From contig JADLFX010000013.1 of the NCBI GenBank assembly GCA_020849665.1, positions 24,072-88,071 of the forward strand: a stretch of 64,000 nucleotides of DNA, read 5' to 3'. Shown here one piece after another: positions 33,124-41,951 of this stretch; the first letter of the stretch is position 1; the number at the start of each line of letters is the position of its first letter. Origin of the DNA: Planctomycetota bacterium (lineage in GTDB: Bacteria > Planctomycetota > UBA1135 > UBA2386). The notes beneath the pieces were generated by a model, which made no database searches, was not told the DNA's origin, and was given only the letters and a program-made list of their open reading frames with translations. A program made the translations under genes and the position numbers.

Positions 33124-33329
33124 CGACCCGCGCCGCTGCCCGGGATCCGGACAGCGGCGTGCCCGGACTCCGGACAGCGCGGGCGGAGGGGTCCGCCAGG
33201 GAAGCACTGCGGCGCAACGGGTTGCGCCAGGTCCGCCGGCAGCGGGCCCGGGACTCCCGGCAGTGGCGCGCCGCTTGCACTAGGATCCGGCACCTCACGC
33301 AACCATCCGTCTCACCTCTCGAGGTCCCC

Positions 33330-34838
33330 ATGCACCCACGCCTCTTCCTGGGCGCCGCCCTGCTCTGCGGCGCCACGACGCTTCTCTCCGCCCAGACGTC
33401 CTACTTCTCGGCCGCGCTCGACGGCGCGCAGGAGGTCCCGGCCAACGCCTCCACGGCCCGCGGCTGGGCCATCGTGAAGCTGGTCCAGCCCGCCAACACG
33501 GTCACGGTCCTGGTGGAGTCCACCATGGCGGCCGCCACCGCCGCGCACATCCACATCGGTGCCTCGGGCGTGAACGGCGCCGTCATCCTGCCGCTCGCCG
33601 GTGGCCCGGGTCGCTGGACCGGCGCCGGGGCGCTGAGCGCGGCCAACGCGGCGGCTCTCGCGTCCGGCGGCTGCTATGTGAACATCCACAGCGCGGCGTT
33701 CCCCGGCGGCGAGATCCGCGGGCAGGTGGTCGCCGCCGCGAGCACCCGCTTCTTCGGCGCGCTGAACGGCGCCAACGAGGTGCCGCCCAACGCGTCGACC
33801 GCACGGGGCACCGCGGTGGCGTTCCTGCACGAGCCCGACAACGTCCTGGTCTACGACGTCTCCAGTTCGGGGCTGGTGAACGTGACCGCGGCGCACGTGC
33901 ACGACGGCGTGGCGGGCGCCAATGGTCCCGTGCTCTTCCCCCTGGTCGGGAGCGCGGGCAACTACTGCGGCGTGAGCCGCCGCCTCAGCGCCGCCGAGCT
34001 GACCAAGCTGAGGTCCGGCGCGCTGTACGTGAACATCCACACCGCCGCGTTCCCGGGCGGCGAGATCCGCTCGCAGCTCGACGCCACGCCGGTGGACTAC
34101 CGTGCCAGTCTCGACGGCCTGCAGGAGGTGCCGCCGACGCCCAGCGCCGCGCTGGGCAGGGCGACCCTCACGATCCGGCCGGATGGCACGGTCGCGTACC
34201 TGGTGAACGTGACCGGGCTCGCCCCGACGCAGGCGCACGTACACCGCGGCGCACCGGGGGTGAACGGCGGCGTCGTGTTCGCCCTGGCCGGCGGACCGGG
34301 CGTGTACAGCGGGATCTCGCCGGTGCTCACGACCGCCCAGCTCGCCGACCTGCGCGGCGGCTTGATGTACGTGAACGTCCACACGGCCGCGTTCCCGGGC
34401 GGCGAGATCCGCGGCCAGATCCTCCCGGCGACGCTCCCCACCACCTTCGGCGGACCCTGCGGTGGGACCACCGATGAGGCCGGCGCCGAGGGCTTCCCGC
34501 AGCCGGGCAGCGCCGTCGCGGTGCGGCTCTTCGGTTCGCGCCCGGCCAGCAGCTCGCTCCTGATCCTGGGCACGAGCCGCGACGCGTTCGCGGCGCTCCC
34601 CCTGCCCCTGGACCTCGCCCTGATCGGCATGCCGCGCTGCTTCCTGCTCTGCGACGACCTGGGCCTGGGCCTGACGGCGCCAACCGACGGCAACGGATGC
34701 GCGGCCATGAAGCTCGGCCTGCCCTTCCTCCCGGTGCTGACCGGACTGGACCTCTGCGCCCAGTGGTTCACGCTCGCGCCCGGCACGAATCCGCTGGGCC
34801 TGCGCGCCAGCAACGGACTCACGATGCGCGTCCAGTGA
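33330..34838 (+). CDS. Secreted triple-CHRD domain protein
   Basis: The 502-residue protein has a signal peptide (LFLGAALLCGATTLLSAQ) and three CHRD domains, at about 24-135, 138-250 and 255-362. Each begins with LDGxQEVPPxxS-type motifs (LDGAQEVPANAS, LNGANEVPPNAS, LDGLQEVPPTPS) and ends with YVNIHTAAFPGGEIRGQ or a close copy. CHRD occurs in chordin and many bacterial surface proteins; its function is not settled. Residues 373-502 form the C-terminal module shared with the polyglycine-hydrolase-like protein. GAGG lies 5 bases before the ATG, and the 206 bases upstream carry a TAGGAT box at 33281 and a direct repeat of TCCGGACAGCG, perhaps a promoter. Confidence 0.92.
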   Translation: MHPRLFLGAALLCGATTLLSAQTSYFSAALDGAQEVPANASTARGWAIVKLVQPANTVTVLVESTMAAATAAHIHIGASGVNGAVILPLAGGPGRWTGAGALSAANAAALASGGCYVNIHSAAFPGGEIRGQVVAAASTRFFGALNGANEVPPNASTARGTAVAFLHEPDNVLVYDVSSSGLVNVTAAHVHDGVAGANGPVLFPLVGSAGNYCGVSRRLSAAELTKLRSGALYVNIHTAAFPGGEIRSQLDATPVDYRASLDGLQEVPPTPSAALGRATLTIRPDGTVAYLVNVTGLAPTQAHVHRGAPGVNGGVVFALAGGPGVYSGISPVLTTAQLADLRGGLMYVNVHTAAFPGGEIRGQILPATLPTTFGGPCGGTTDEAGAEGFPQPGSAVAVRLFGSRPASSSLLILGTSRDAFAALPLPLDLALIGMPRCFLLCDDLGLGLTAPTDGNGCAAMKLGLPFLPVLTGLDLCAQWFTLAPGTNPLGLRASNGLTMRVQ

Positions 34839-34881
34839 CCGCGCACGCCCGGTGCCGGCGCGGCCGGCGCCGGGCCGCGCG

Positions 34882-37800
34882 CTAGCCGCGCCGTTGGGCG
34901 AAGAGCCACGTCCACAGCTCCGGATCGGCGTACGCCGGCCGCCAGCTCGCGTGCCCCGCGTCGCGGAACTCCGTGTAGCGCGGCGCCGCGCCCAGCCCGC
35001 GCAGCGCCTCGACCATGGCCCGGCTCCGCTCCACCGGCACGGTCCGGTCATCGGCGCTGTGGAACACCCAGAGCGGGAGGGCGCGCAGCCGTTCCGCCTG
35101 GGTGGGATCGCCGCCGCCGCACACCGGCACCGCCGCGGCGAAGCGCTCCGGCGCGCGGCACGCGAGGTCGAAGGTGCCGTAGCCGCCCATCGAGAGCCCG
35201 GTCACGTACACGCGCCCCAGGTCGATCGGCAGCTCCTCGGCGAGCCGGTCCAGGAGCTCCAGCACCATGCGCAGCGCAGGCGAGGGGCCGGCTGGCATGG
35301 CGCCGCCCTTGGACCAGTCGACCTCGACCCAGAGCTGGTCCTTGGGACACTGCGGCGCGACCACGAAGCAGGGGAAGCGCGTCCGGCCCTCGTCCTGGAG
35401 CAACGGCGTGGGCAGGAGGTGGATGAGCTGGCGATGGTTGTCCTGGCCGCGCTCGCCCGCACCGTGCAGGAAGAGCAGGAGCGGGTAGCGCGCGCCCTCC
35501 GCCACGGACCTGGGGCGCAGGAGCCGGTACGGCAGCTCCTGGTCCCGAGGACCCCGATGCCGGCGCCACTCGAACTCCGCCGCCTGCACGGCACGCGCGG
35601 GTCCGGCCTGGCGCGCGGGCGTCGGGGCAGGCAGGACGGTCGAGAACGCGTAGCGGCCCGCCTGCACCTCGCAGCGGACCGTCCCCGGGCCGGTCTCGAC
35701 CACGCGCACGCCGCGACCCTGCACGAGGGGGAGGCCGCCTTCCCGCGCGGCGTCGACGCCGGTCGCCGGCAGATGCAGGTCCGCGACCGCACCCGGCGGC
35801 ACCACGAGGTCGAGTTCCCAGGCCGTGCCCGAGCGGCGCCAGGCGACCGCGATCCGGCCGCGCACGGTGTCCACGTGGCCCTGCGCCCAGTGCACTCCGC
35901 CCCAAAGGCGCGGCGCCACGCGGAAGCGCGCGAAGCCCGGGTGCCCGGCATCGGGGCGCACGCCCAGGGCGTGCGCGAAGAGCCACTCCCCCACCGCGCC
36001 GTAGGCGTAGTGGTTGAACGAGTTCATCCCCGCGTCCTGGAACCCGCGGCCGGGCACGAATCCGTCCCAGCGTTCCCACATGGTCGTCGCGCCCTGGTTC
36101 ACCGCGTGCAGCCACCCCGGCACGTCCTCGCGCAGGAGCAGCCGCCACGCCAGATCGGCGTGGCCATGTCCGACCAGCTGGTCGAGGAGCGGGATCGTGG
36201 CGTGGAAGCCCGTGCTCAGGCGGCCGCCGTAGGCGTCGATGGCCGCCACCATGCGCTCGACCACGCGCGGCACCAGCGCCGGCGGCACGAGGTCGAACGC
36301 CAGCGCCAGCGCGTAACCGGCCTGCGTGTCGCCCTGCACGACGCCGTCGGCCGCCACGTAGGCGCGCTGGAACGCCGCGCGCACGTCCTGGTGCAGGCGC
36401 GCGTAGCGCTCCGCCTCCGCCTGCCGTCCGAGGGCGCGGGCCATCCGCCCCACCAGCTCGGCCGAACGCGCGAAGAACGCCGTGGCGAAGAGTTCCTTGG
36501 CCACCTCGCCTCCCCGGCGCGGCCAGCCCGGGAGATCGAGCGAATCGCCGTTCAGCCAGTCACCGTAGTCATTGCCGCGCCGGTGGCGCCAGAGGCGGTC
36601 GGGGTTGTGGCTGGCGATCCAGTCCACCCACCGGCTGGCGGAGGGGAACGCGTCCGCGAGGAAGCGCGCGTCCCCGTAGTGCACATAGGCGGCCCACGGC
36701 ACGAACACCCCCGCGTCGCCCCAGCCGGGCGTGCCCGTGAAGCGCTCGTCCTTGCCATACGGGTGCGGGGCGAAGTCCGGGAGACGGCCGTCCGCCGCCT
36801 GTGCGTCGCGCACGTCGCGCAGCCACTTGTCGAGCAGCGCGCGCAGGTCGCGCTGCAGCATCGCGGTGGGCGCGAACACCAGCAGGTCGCCCATCCAGCC
36901 CAGGCGCTCGTCGCGCTGCGGGCAGTCGGTGGGCACGCCGAGCAGGTTGCCGCGCAGCGACCAGTCGGCGTTCTGCCACAGCCGCGTGAGGCGCGGGTCC
37001 GAGCACGCGAAGGCGCCCGCGCGCGCGACGTCGCTGTGCAGCACCTCGGCGTACAGGGGCTCGAACGGGGCGGAGTCCGGCACCGCCAGGTAGCGGAAGC
37101 CGTGGAAGGTGAACGGCGGGGCGACGGTGGCCGCGATCCCCGGCACGAGGTGCAGGATGTCGCGCTGCGGCGCCCCGCGCAGGTTGGCGGTGTAGAGCCG
37201 CCCCTCGGCGTCGAGCGCCTCGCCATGGCGCAGCGTGACCGAGACCGGAGTCCCGGGCACGAGGCCGCGCACCCGCCCCACGAGATTCTGGCCGAAGTCG
37301 TGGATCCACTCGCCGTCCGGCGACCGCGTGCGCGCCCGCACGGGGACGCGCTCGGTGACCACGATCGGCTCCTCGACCTGCGCGACCAGGCGTGCGGCTG
37401 GCGCCGGGAACACGCGCACCGGACGCCACGCCTCCGGGCCGGGCATCCGGCGCAGATCGAGCTCGGTGCCGTCGAGCAGATCGGCGCGGCGCACCGGACC
37501 CTGCAGCGTGCTCGACCACGATCCGTCGCTCACCACCCGCACGGTCGAGCCGCCGGCGCGCTCCAGTTCCAGCTGCAGGAGCAGGCGTGGCTGGCGGCCG
37601 TAGATGCCCCGCGGCGGTCCGCCGGGCACCAGCGTGGCCGCCATGCCCAGGCGCCCCGCGTACCAGCCGTCGGCGAGCTGGACCTCGAGCTCGTTGCGCC
37701 CCGCGCGCAGCAGGCCGGTGACGTCGAGCGTCTGGTACGGGATCCGGACGCCGTAGTCGACCCACGACGGCGCGAGGGCGGCGGGCGAGACCGGCGCGCC

Positions 37801-38859
37801 GTTCAGCCGGGTCTCGTGCAGGCCGAGGGCCGCGACGTGCAGCCGTGCGTGGCGCACGCCGGCGGGCGCGTCGAAGACCTTGCGCAGCAACGGGGCGGGC
37901 GCCGCGTCGGCGCCGCGCACGCCGTGCGACACCAGGTCGCCGTCCACCAGGAAGCGCGTCGACCACGCCTCGGTCTCGATCGAATCGCTGGCCCGGACCG
38001 CCGCGCCCGCGGAGACCACCCGGTCGCCCTGCAGGACCTCGAGTTCGGCCAGCGCCACGCCGTGCTCGCCGGCGCGCCGCGCCCGCTGGCGCAGCGTGGT
38101 GAGCTCGACCCGGCGCGCGCGGGCGCGCGGGAAGCGCAGCGTCACGGCCTGCGTGCCGGGGCCGGGCTCGTCCGCCGCGCCGCGATCCACGACCACCACG
38201 GCCGCTGCGCCGTCCTCCCCCGCGAGGGCCACGCGGTAGCGGAGCGGGAAGAGGAAGCCCGGCGTGTCGCGCCAGTCGTACGGGCGGGCCGGGTGCAGGC
38301 GCACCCCGTCGACTTCGATCGCACGCCCAAGGTCGAGGCTGAGGCGATGCTCCCGCTCCACCTCCCGGCGCAGCTCGCTGTGGTAGCCGTTGCGGGCCGC
38401 CTGCAGCGGCGGGGCGGCCTCCGGATCGCCGATCCACTGCGCGCTCCAGTCGGCCGGGTCGAGCAGGCCCATGGTCCACGTCGCGGTCGCACTCCAGGGC
38501 GACGGCACGCCCCCGGCGTCGAAGGTGCGCACCCGCCAGAAGCAGCGCTGGCGCGAGCGCAGGGGCGCGCCGCCGTACTCGACGGGTGCGCCGCCCGACC
38601 AGGCGATGCGCCCGGAGTCCCACAGGTCCCCGCTGCCGCGGGCCAGCTCCTCGGCGCTGCCCGCCACGAGCACCTGCGCGCCCGTGGGTGCCGCGCCGCG
38701 GCGCGCATCCACGGCGACGAACGCCAATCGCGGCCGGAGCGCGTCGACGCAGCCGGGATCGACCCGGCCCTCCACGCGCAAGTGCACCGGGGGGCCGGCC
38801 TGGGCACGAACCGGAACGGTCGCAGCGACGGCCAGGAGCAGGGCGAGGACCACGCGCAT
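34882..38859 (-). CDS. Alpha-L-rhamnosidase (GH78) fused to a C-terminal esterase
   Basis: The 1325-residue secreted protein starts with a signal peptide (VVLALLLAVAATVPVRAQ). It then has N-terminal beta domains, the GH78 (alpha/alpha)6 catalytic region near residues 550-950 with DCPQRDERLGWMGD at about 640 carrying a predicted catalytic Glu, and the C-terminal GH78 beta-sandwich to about 1090. The last 230 residues are an alpha/beta hydrolase of the poly(aspartic/hydroxybutyrate) or LpqC type: LLLFLHGAGERG, the nucleophile elbow GLSMGG near 1225, and a late D/H pair (DDRTVP, DAGHASW). It would remove terminal L-rhamnose and an ester group together, as on acetylated pectic or algal glycans. 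Fusions of this kind are uncommon. Confidence 0.88.
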   Translation of the reverse strand: MRVVLALLLAVAATVPVRAQAGPPVHLRVEGRVDPGCVDALRPRLAFVAVDARRGAAPTGAQVLVAGSAEELARGSGDLWDSGRIAWSGGAPVEYGGAPLRSRQRCFWRVRTFDAGGVPSPWSATATWTMGLLDPADWSAQWIGDPEAAPPLQAARNGYHSELRREVEREHRLSLDLGRAIEVDGVRLHPARPYDWRDTPGFLFPLRYRVALAGEDGAAAVVVVDRGAADEPGPGTQAVTLRFPRARARRVELTTLRQRARRAGEHGVALAELEVLQGDRVVSAGAAVRASDSIETEAWSTRFLVDGDLVSHGVRGADAAPAPLLRKVFDAPAGVRHARLHVAALGLHETRLNGAPVSPAALAPSWVDYGVRIPYQTLDVTGLLRAGRNELEVQLADGWYAGRLGMAATLVPGGPPRGIYGRQPRLLLQLELERAGGSTVRVVSDGSWSSTLQGPVRRADLLDGTELDLRRMPGPEAWRPVRVFPAPAARLVAQVEEPIVVTERVPVRARTRSPDGEWIHDFGQNLVGRVRGLVPGTPVSVTLRHGEALDAEGRLYTANLRGAPQRDILHLVPGIAATVAPPFTFHGFRYLAVPDSAPFEPLYAEVLHSDVARAGAFACSDPRLTRLWQNADWSLRGNLLGVPTDCPQRDERLGWMGDLLVFAPTAMLQRDLRALLDKWLRDVRDAQAADGRLPDFAPHPYGKDERFTGTPGWGDAGVFVPWAAYVHYGDARFLADAFPSASRWVDWIASHNPDRLWRHRRGNDYGDWLNGDSLDLPGWPRRGGEVAKELFATAFFARSAELVGRMARALGRQAEAERYARLHQDVRAAFQRAYVAADGVVQGDTQAGYALALAFDLVPPALVPRVVERMVAAIDAYGGRLSTGFHATIPLLDQLVGHGHADLAWRLLLREDVPGWLHAVNQGATTMWERWDGFVPGRGFQDAGMNSFNHYAYGAVGEWLFAHALGVRPDAGHPGFARFRVAPRLWGGVHWAQGHVDTVRGRIAVAWRRSGTAWELDLVVPPGAVADLHLPATGVDAAREGGLPLVQGRGVRVVETGPGTVRCEVQAGRYAFSTVLPAPTPARQAGPARAVQAAEFEWRRHRGPRDQELPYRLLRPRSVAEGARYPLLLFLHGAGERGQDNHRQLIHLLPTPLLQDEGRTRFPCFVVAPQCPKDQLWVEVDWSKGGAMPAGPSPALRMVLELLDRLAEELPIDLGRVYVTGLSMGGYGTFDLACRAPERFAAAVPVCGGGDPTQAERLRALPLWVFHSADDRTVPVERSRAMVEALRGLGAAPRYTEFRDAGHASWRPAYADPELWTWLFAQRRG

Positions 38860-38931
38860 GCCCCGGAGTATCCCGGCCCGGCCGCCCGCCGGCATGCCTG
38901 CACCGCGGGGAGTCGCGCGGACCGCGCGGCC

Positions 38932-40866
38932 TCAGTTCGTGGAGGTCGGGGCGCCGAGGCGGCGGGAGGCCGGAAGGTGGTTGCGCACGAGGCTCACCAG
39001 GCGCTCCCGTCCGATCGGCTTCGTCGCGTAGTCGGTGCAGCCGGCGGCCATGCATCGCTCGCGGTCGCTCTCCATCGCGTGCGCAGTCAGGGCCACGATC
39101 GGCAGGGCGAAGCCGTTGGACCTGAGCCAGCGCGTCGCGGCGCACCCGTCCAGCTCGGGCATCTGGATGTCCATCAGGATCAGGTCGTAGGGCTTGCCCT
39201 CGGCCACCGCCTGCCTGGCCCGCTCGATCGCGAGCCGGCCGTTCTCGGCGATGTCGACCTCGAGGCCGGCCTTGCGCAGGATGCTGCTGACCAGCCGCTG
39301 GTTGTCGGGGGCATCTTCGGCGTAGAGCACGCGCCCGGTGAGTACCTGGACCGGGGCCGGCCGCGCGCCCGCCGTGGCGGGGCGGGCCTCCTGCGCTTCG
39401 CCGGCTGCGACGGAGGCGTCCGGCGCCTCCGCAGTCGTCGGCAGCCGCAGGACGAAGGTCGAGCCCTTGCCGGGCGCGCTGGTGGCCTGGATGTCTCCGC
39501 CGAGGCGTTCGCAGAGCCGCTTGCAGATCGCGAGGCCCACGCCCGTGCCGCCGTTGCGCCGCGACGTGCTGATGTCCGCCTGCCAGAAGGGCGCGAAGAG
39601 CGAGCTGAGCGCCTCCGGCTCGATGCCGATGCCCGTGTCGCGCACCTCGATCCGCAGCCAGAGCGCACCCCGTGCATCCCGCTGGCCACCCGCCAGGACG
39701 CGCACCTCGCCCTGGGGAGTGAACTTGATCGCGTTGCCGACCAGATGCAGCAGCATCTGGCGCAGGCGCTGCGGATCGGTGCGCACGGTGTCGGGCACCT
39801 CCGGCGTCACCTCGCAGCGCAGCTCCAGCTGCTTCTCGGCGGCGCGCGGCCCGAGGAACGCCTGCAGGTCGGCGAGCAGACGGCGCACGGAGCAGGGCTG
39901 GCACTCCACCAGCAGATCGCCCGACTCCAGCTTCGAGATGTCGAGCAGGTCGTTCACGAGGGCGAGCAGATGCTCGCTGTTGGAGAGGACGCGGCGCACG
40001 TGCGACTGCTGCACCACCTGCGGAAGATCCGGATCGACCAGCAGCTCGCCGAAGCCGAGGATCGCCGTGAGCGGAGTCCGCAGTTCGTGGCTGATGTTGG
40101 TCAGGAACGCGGTCTTCATCCGGTCGGCCCGCATCAGGCGGGCGTTCTTGGTCTCCAGCTCGTCATAGCTGCGGCTCAGGCTTTGCCGCATGGTCTCGAA
40201 GGTCTCGGCCAGACGGGCGAACTCTCCCTCGGCGTCCACCCGGACCGGGCGGTCCAGTTCGCCGCGCGCCAGGGCCAGGGCCGAGCGGTCCAGCTGGGCC
40301 AGCGGCCGGCTGACCTTGCGGCGCAGGAGGATGCTCATCAGGAACGCGACCGCGAAGAACGTGGCGGCCAGCTGCAACGACTGCCGGACCAGGCTGGCGC
40401 GCAGCAGCTCGTCGTAATGGCTGCGCGAGATGCCGATGGTCACCTTGCCATGGGAGGGCGAGTCGCCGCCCAGGCTCACGTCGGCCTCGAAGCACTGCAC
40501 GCCGGGCAACGCGGCCAGCTCGGCCAGCGGGGCGTCCGGGACGCGGACCATCTCCTCGCCGTTCGAGAGGGTGAGCACGAAGAACGCCACCCGCGAACCA
40601 GGATCGACCAGCTCCTCGGCGTAGGTGCGGATCTTCGGGTAGTCGTAGACGAGGACGTTGTCGATGCAGAACGCCGTGGAGCCGCGCACGAGTCCGCGGC
40701 CATGGACCTCGATCTGCGAGTTCACCATCTCGCGCTCGTAGACGCCGGTCTGCCAGATGGAGAGCGCGGCGCCGAGCGTGAGGATGGCCAGGGTGGAGAC
40801 CACCAGGCGTGGCCCGAGGTGGCCGAGCCGTCTGGGTGCGATCCGAGTGGGTCCTGGCTGCGCCAT
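38932..40866 (-). CDS. Hybrid sensor histidine kinase with receiver domain
   Basis: The 644-residue protein has two membrane helices (21-39, 166-182) bracketing a periplasmic sensor of about 125 residues, a HAMP domain (183-235), a HisKA with H260 in SHELRTPLT, a HATPase with GNAIKFTP (N378), DTGIGIEPEAL and TGVGLAICKR, and a C-terminal receiver where D566 in LILMDIQMPELDG is the acceptor. It relays phosphate within or to a missing partner (an Hpt and response regulator are not in the window). It lies 27 bases after the PhnD-like gene and is probably co-transcribed with it, as in AioX-AioS or similar binding-protein/kinase pairs, where the binding protein reports a ligand. Confidence 0.95.
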   Translation of the reverse strand: MAQPGPTRIAPRRLGHLGPRLVVSTLAILTLGAALSIWQTGVYEREMVNSQIEVHGRGLVRGSTAFCIDNVLVYDYPKIRTYAEELVDPGSRVAFFVLTLSNGEEMVRVPDAPLAELAALPGVQCFEADVSLGGDSPSHGKVTIGISRSHYDELLRASLVRQSLQLAATFFAVAFLMSILLRRKVSRPLAQLDRSALALARGELDRPVRVDAEGEFARLAETFETMRQSLSRSYDELETKNARLMRADRMKTAFLTNISHELRTPLTAILGFGELLVDPDLPQVVQQSHVRRVLSNSEHLLALVNDLLDISKLESGDLLVECQPCSVRRLLADLQAFLGPRAAEKQLELRCEVTPEVPDTVRTDPQRLRQMLLHLVGNAIKFTPQGEVRVLAGGQRDARGALWLRIEVRDTGIGIEPEALSSLFAPFWQADISTSRRNGGTGVGLAICKRLCERLGGDIQATSAPGKGSTFVLRLPTTAEAPDASVAAGEAQEARPATAGARPAPVQVLTGRVLYAEDAPDNQRLVSSILRKAGLEVDIAENGRLAIERARQAVAEGKPYDLILMDIQMPELDGCAATRWLRSNGFALPIVALTAHAMESDRERCMAAGCTDYATKPIGRERLVSLVRNHLPASRRLGAPTSTN

Positions 40867-40893
40867 GGTCGCTGGGGGGAAGGTGCGGCGCGC

Positions 40894-41835
40894 TCAGCGC
40901 CGCTTCGCGTCCCTCGGTGCCGCACCGCCCGGGGCGGCGGGCGGATGCTCCTCGGTCTTCGGCATGCCGACCTCGAACGACCGGGCCTTCTCCATGCCTT
41001 CGCGCACGAAGTCGAACTCCTCGTCCTCCACCGGCAGGAACCCGGTGACCTTGAGGACCTTCAGCGTCTGCGGCTGGTTCATCCCCAGCAACGCCGACCG
41101 GAGCGCGTCGCACACGTCCTTGGGCAGGCCGGCGCGCGCGAGCCACGGCTTGCTCAGGTTGGGGAATCGCGCCAGCTCGCGCAGCTTGGTGCTCTGGCCG
41201 GCCTCCTCGAAGTTCCACAGGTGCACGGCACCGGCATCGAAGTCGCCGGCCTGGACGGCCGCGGCCACCTTGTCGTGCCGGCCGAGGTACTTGAACCCGG
41301 CGAGGTCCTTGCCGAGCACGCCCGCCTTCGCCAGCTCGGCCTGGGACAGGTAGCGCCCGATGGTCGAGCTGTCGTCGCCGAACGCGAACCTGCGTCCCTT
41401 CAGGTCGGCGAGCTTGCGCACCGGCGAGTCGGCGCGCACGAAGATCACGCCGTGCGAGAGCTTCTTGCCGTCGTCCTGCTCCGCGGCCAGCAGCTGGATC
41501 TCGGGGTTGCGCTGCTTGGCCAGCACGTACGAGGCCGGACCGAAGCGCACGAAGTCCACCTCGCCGCGCAGGAACGCCTCGAGCGACTCCTCATAGCCCT
41601 TGTAGAGCACCAGCTCGATCCCGACCTGGCGCCCCAGCGCCTTCGTGGCGCCATCCTCGAGGTCCTGCAGGACCTGCCAGAAGAACTTGTAGATCAGCGA
41701 GGGACGGTCCGACGTGTAGATGCCGAAGCGCAGCGACACCGGCCGCTGGCTCTCCTTCGGCTTCTGGTCCTGTCCGGGTGGCAAGGTCGAGGCCAGGACC
41801 AGGAATGCGAGCAACGTCTGCGCGTGCATGGTCAT
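40894..41835 (-). CDS. PhnD-like phosphate/phosphonate-type periplasmic binding protein
   Basis: The 313-residue exported protein has a signal peptide (MHAQTLLAFLVLASTLPPG) and the PhnD/PtxB family pattern: LRFGIYTSDRPS, FLRGEVDFVRFGPASYVLA, VIFVRADSPVRKLADLKGRRFAFGDDSSTIGRYLSQ and HDKVAAAVQAGDFDAGAV. Family members bind phosphonate, phosphite, arsenite or similar ions and often serve as sensors. No PhnC or PhnE transporter genes are near, so it is more likely the sensor subunit for the histidine kinase just downstream. Two ATG starts are possible, 41835 and 41829; GTGAG lies closer to the right distance for the latter. It follows the giant gene by 117 bases on the same strand. Confidence 0.88.
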   Translation of the reverse strand: MTMHAQTLLAFLVLASTLPPGQDQKPKESQRPVSLRFGIYTSDRPSLIYKFFWQVLQDLEDGATKALGRQVGIELVLYKGYEESLEAFLRGEVDFVRFGPASYVLAKQRNPEIQLLAAEQDDGKKLSHGVIFVRADSPVRKLADLKGRRFAFGDDSSTIGRYLSQAELAKAGVLGKDLAGFKYLGRHDKVAAAVQAGDFDAGAVHLWNFEEAGQSTKLRELARFPNLSKPWLARAGLPKDVCDALRSALLGMNQPQTLKVLKVTGFLPVEDEEFDFVREGMEKARSFEVGMPKTEEHPPAAPGGAAPRDAKRR

Positions 41836-41951
41836 CTCACGGTTGCGTGTGGCATGCCGCCCCGAGGGGCGACACCGCCTCCGCTATCGACCATGCGAGC
41901 GACCCGACTGAACGCGAGGCCTTGCCCCGCGGCGGCCGGGTCCACCCCGAA

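Noticed and set aside
41859..41870. Hairpin GCCCC-GA-GGGGC between the giant gene and the PhnD-like gene as a terminator.
   Set aside because: Loop is too small, stem is short and there is no T tract; it may be chance in GC-rich DNA.
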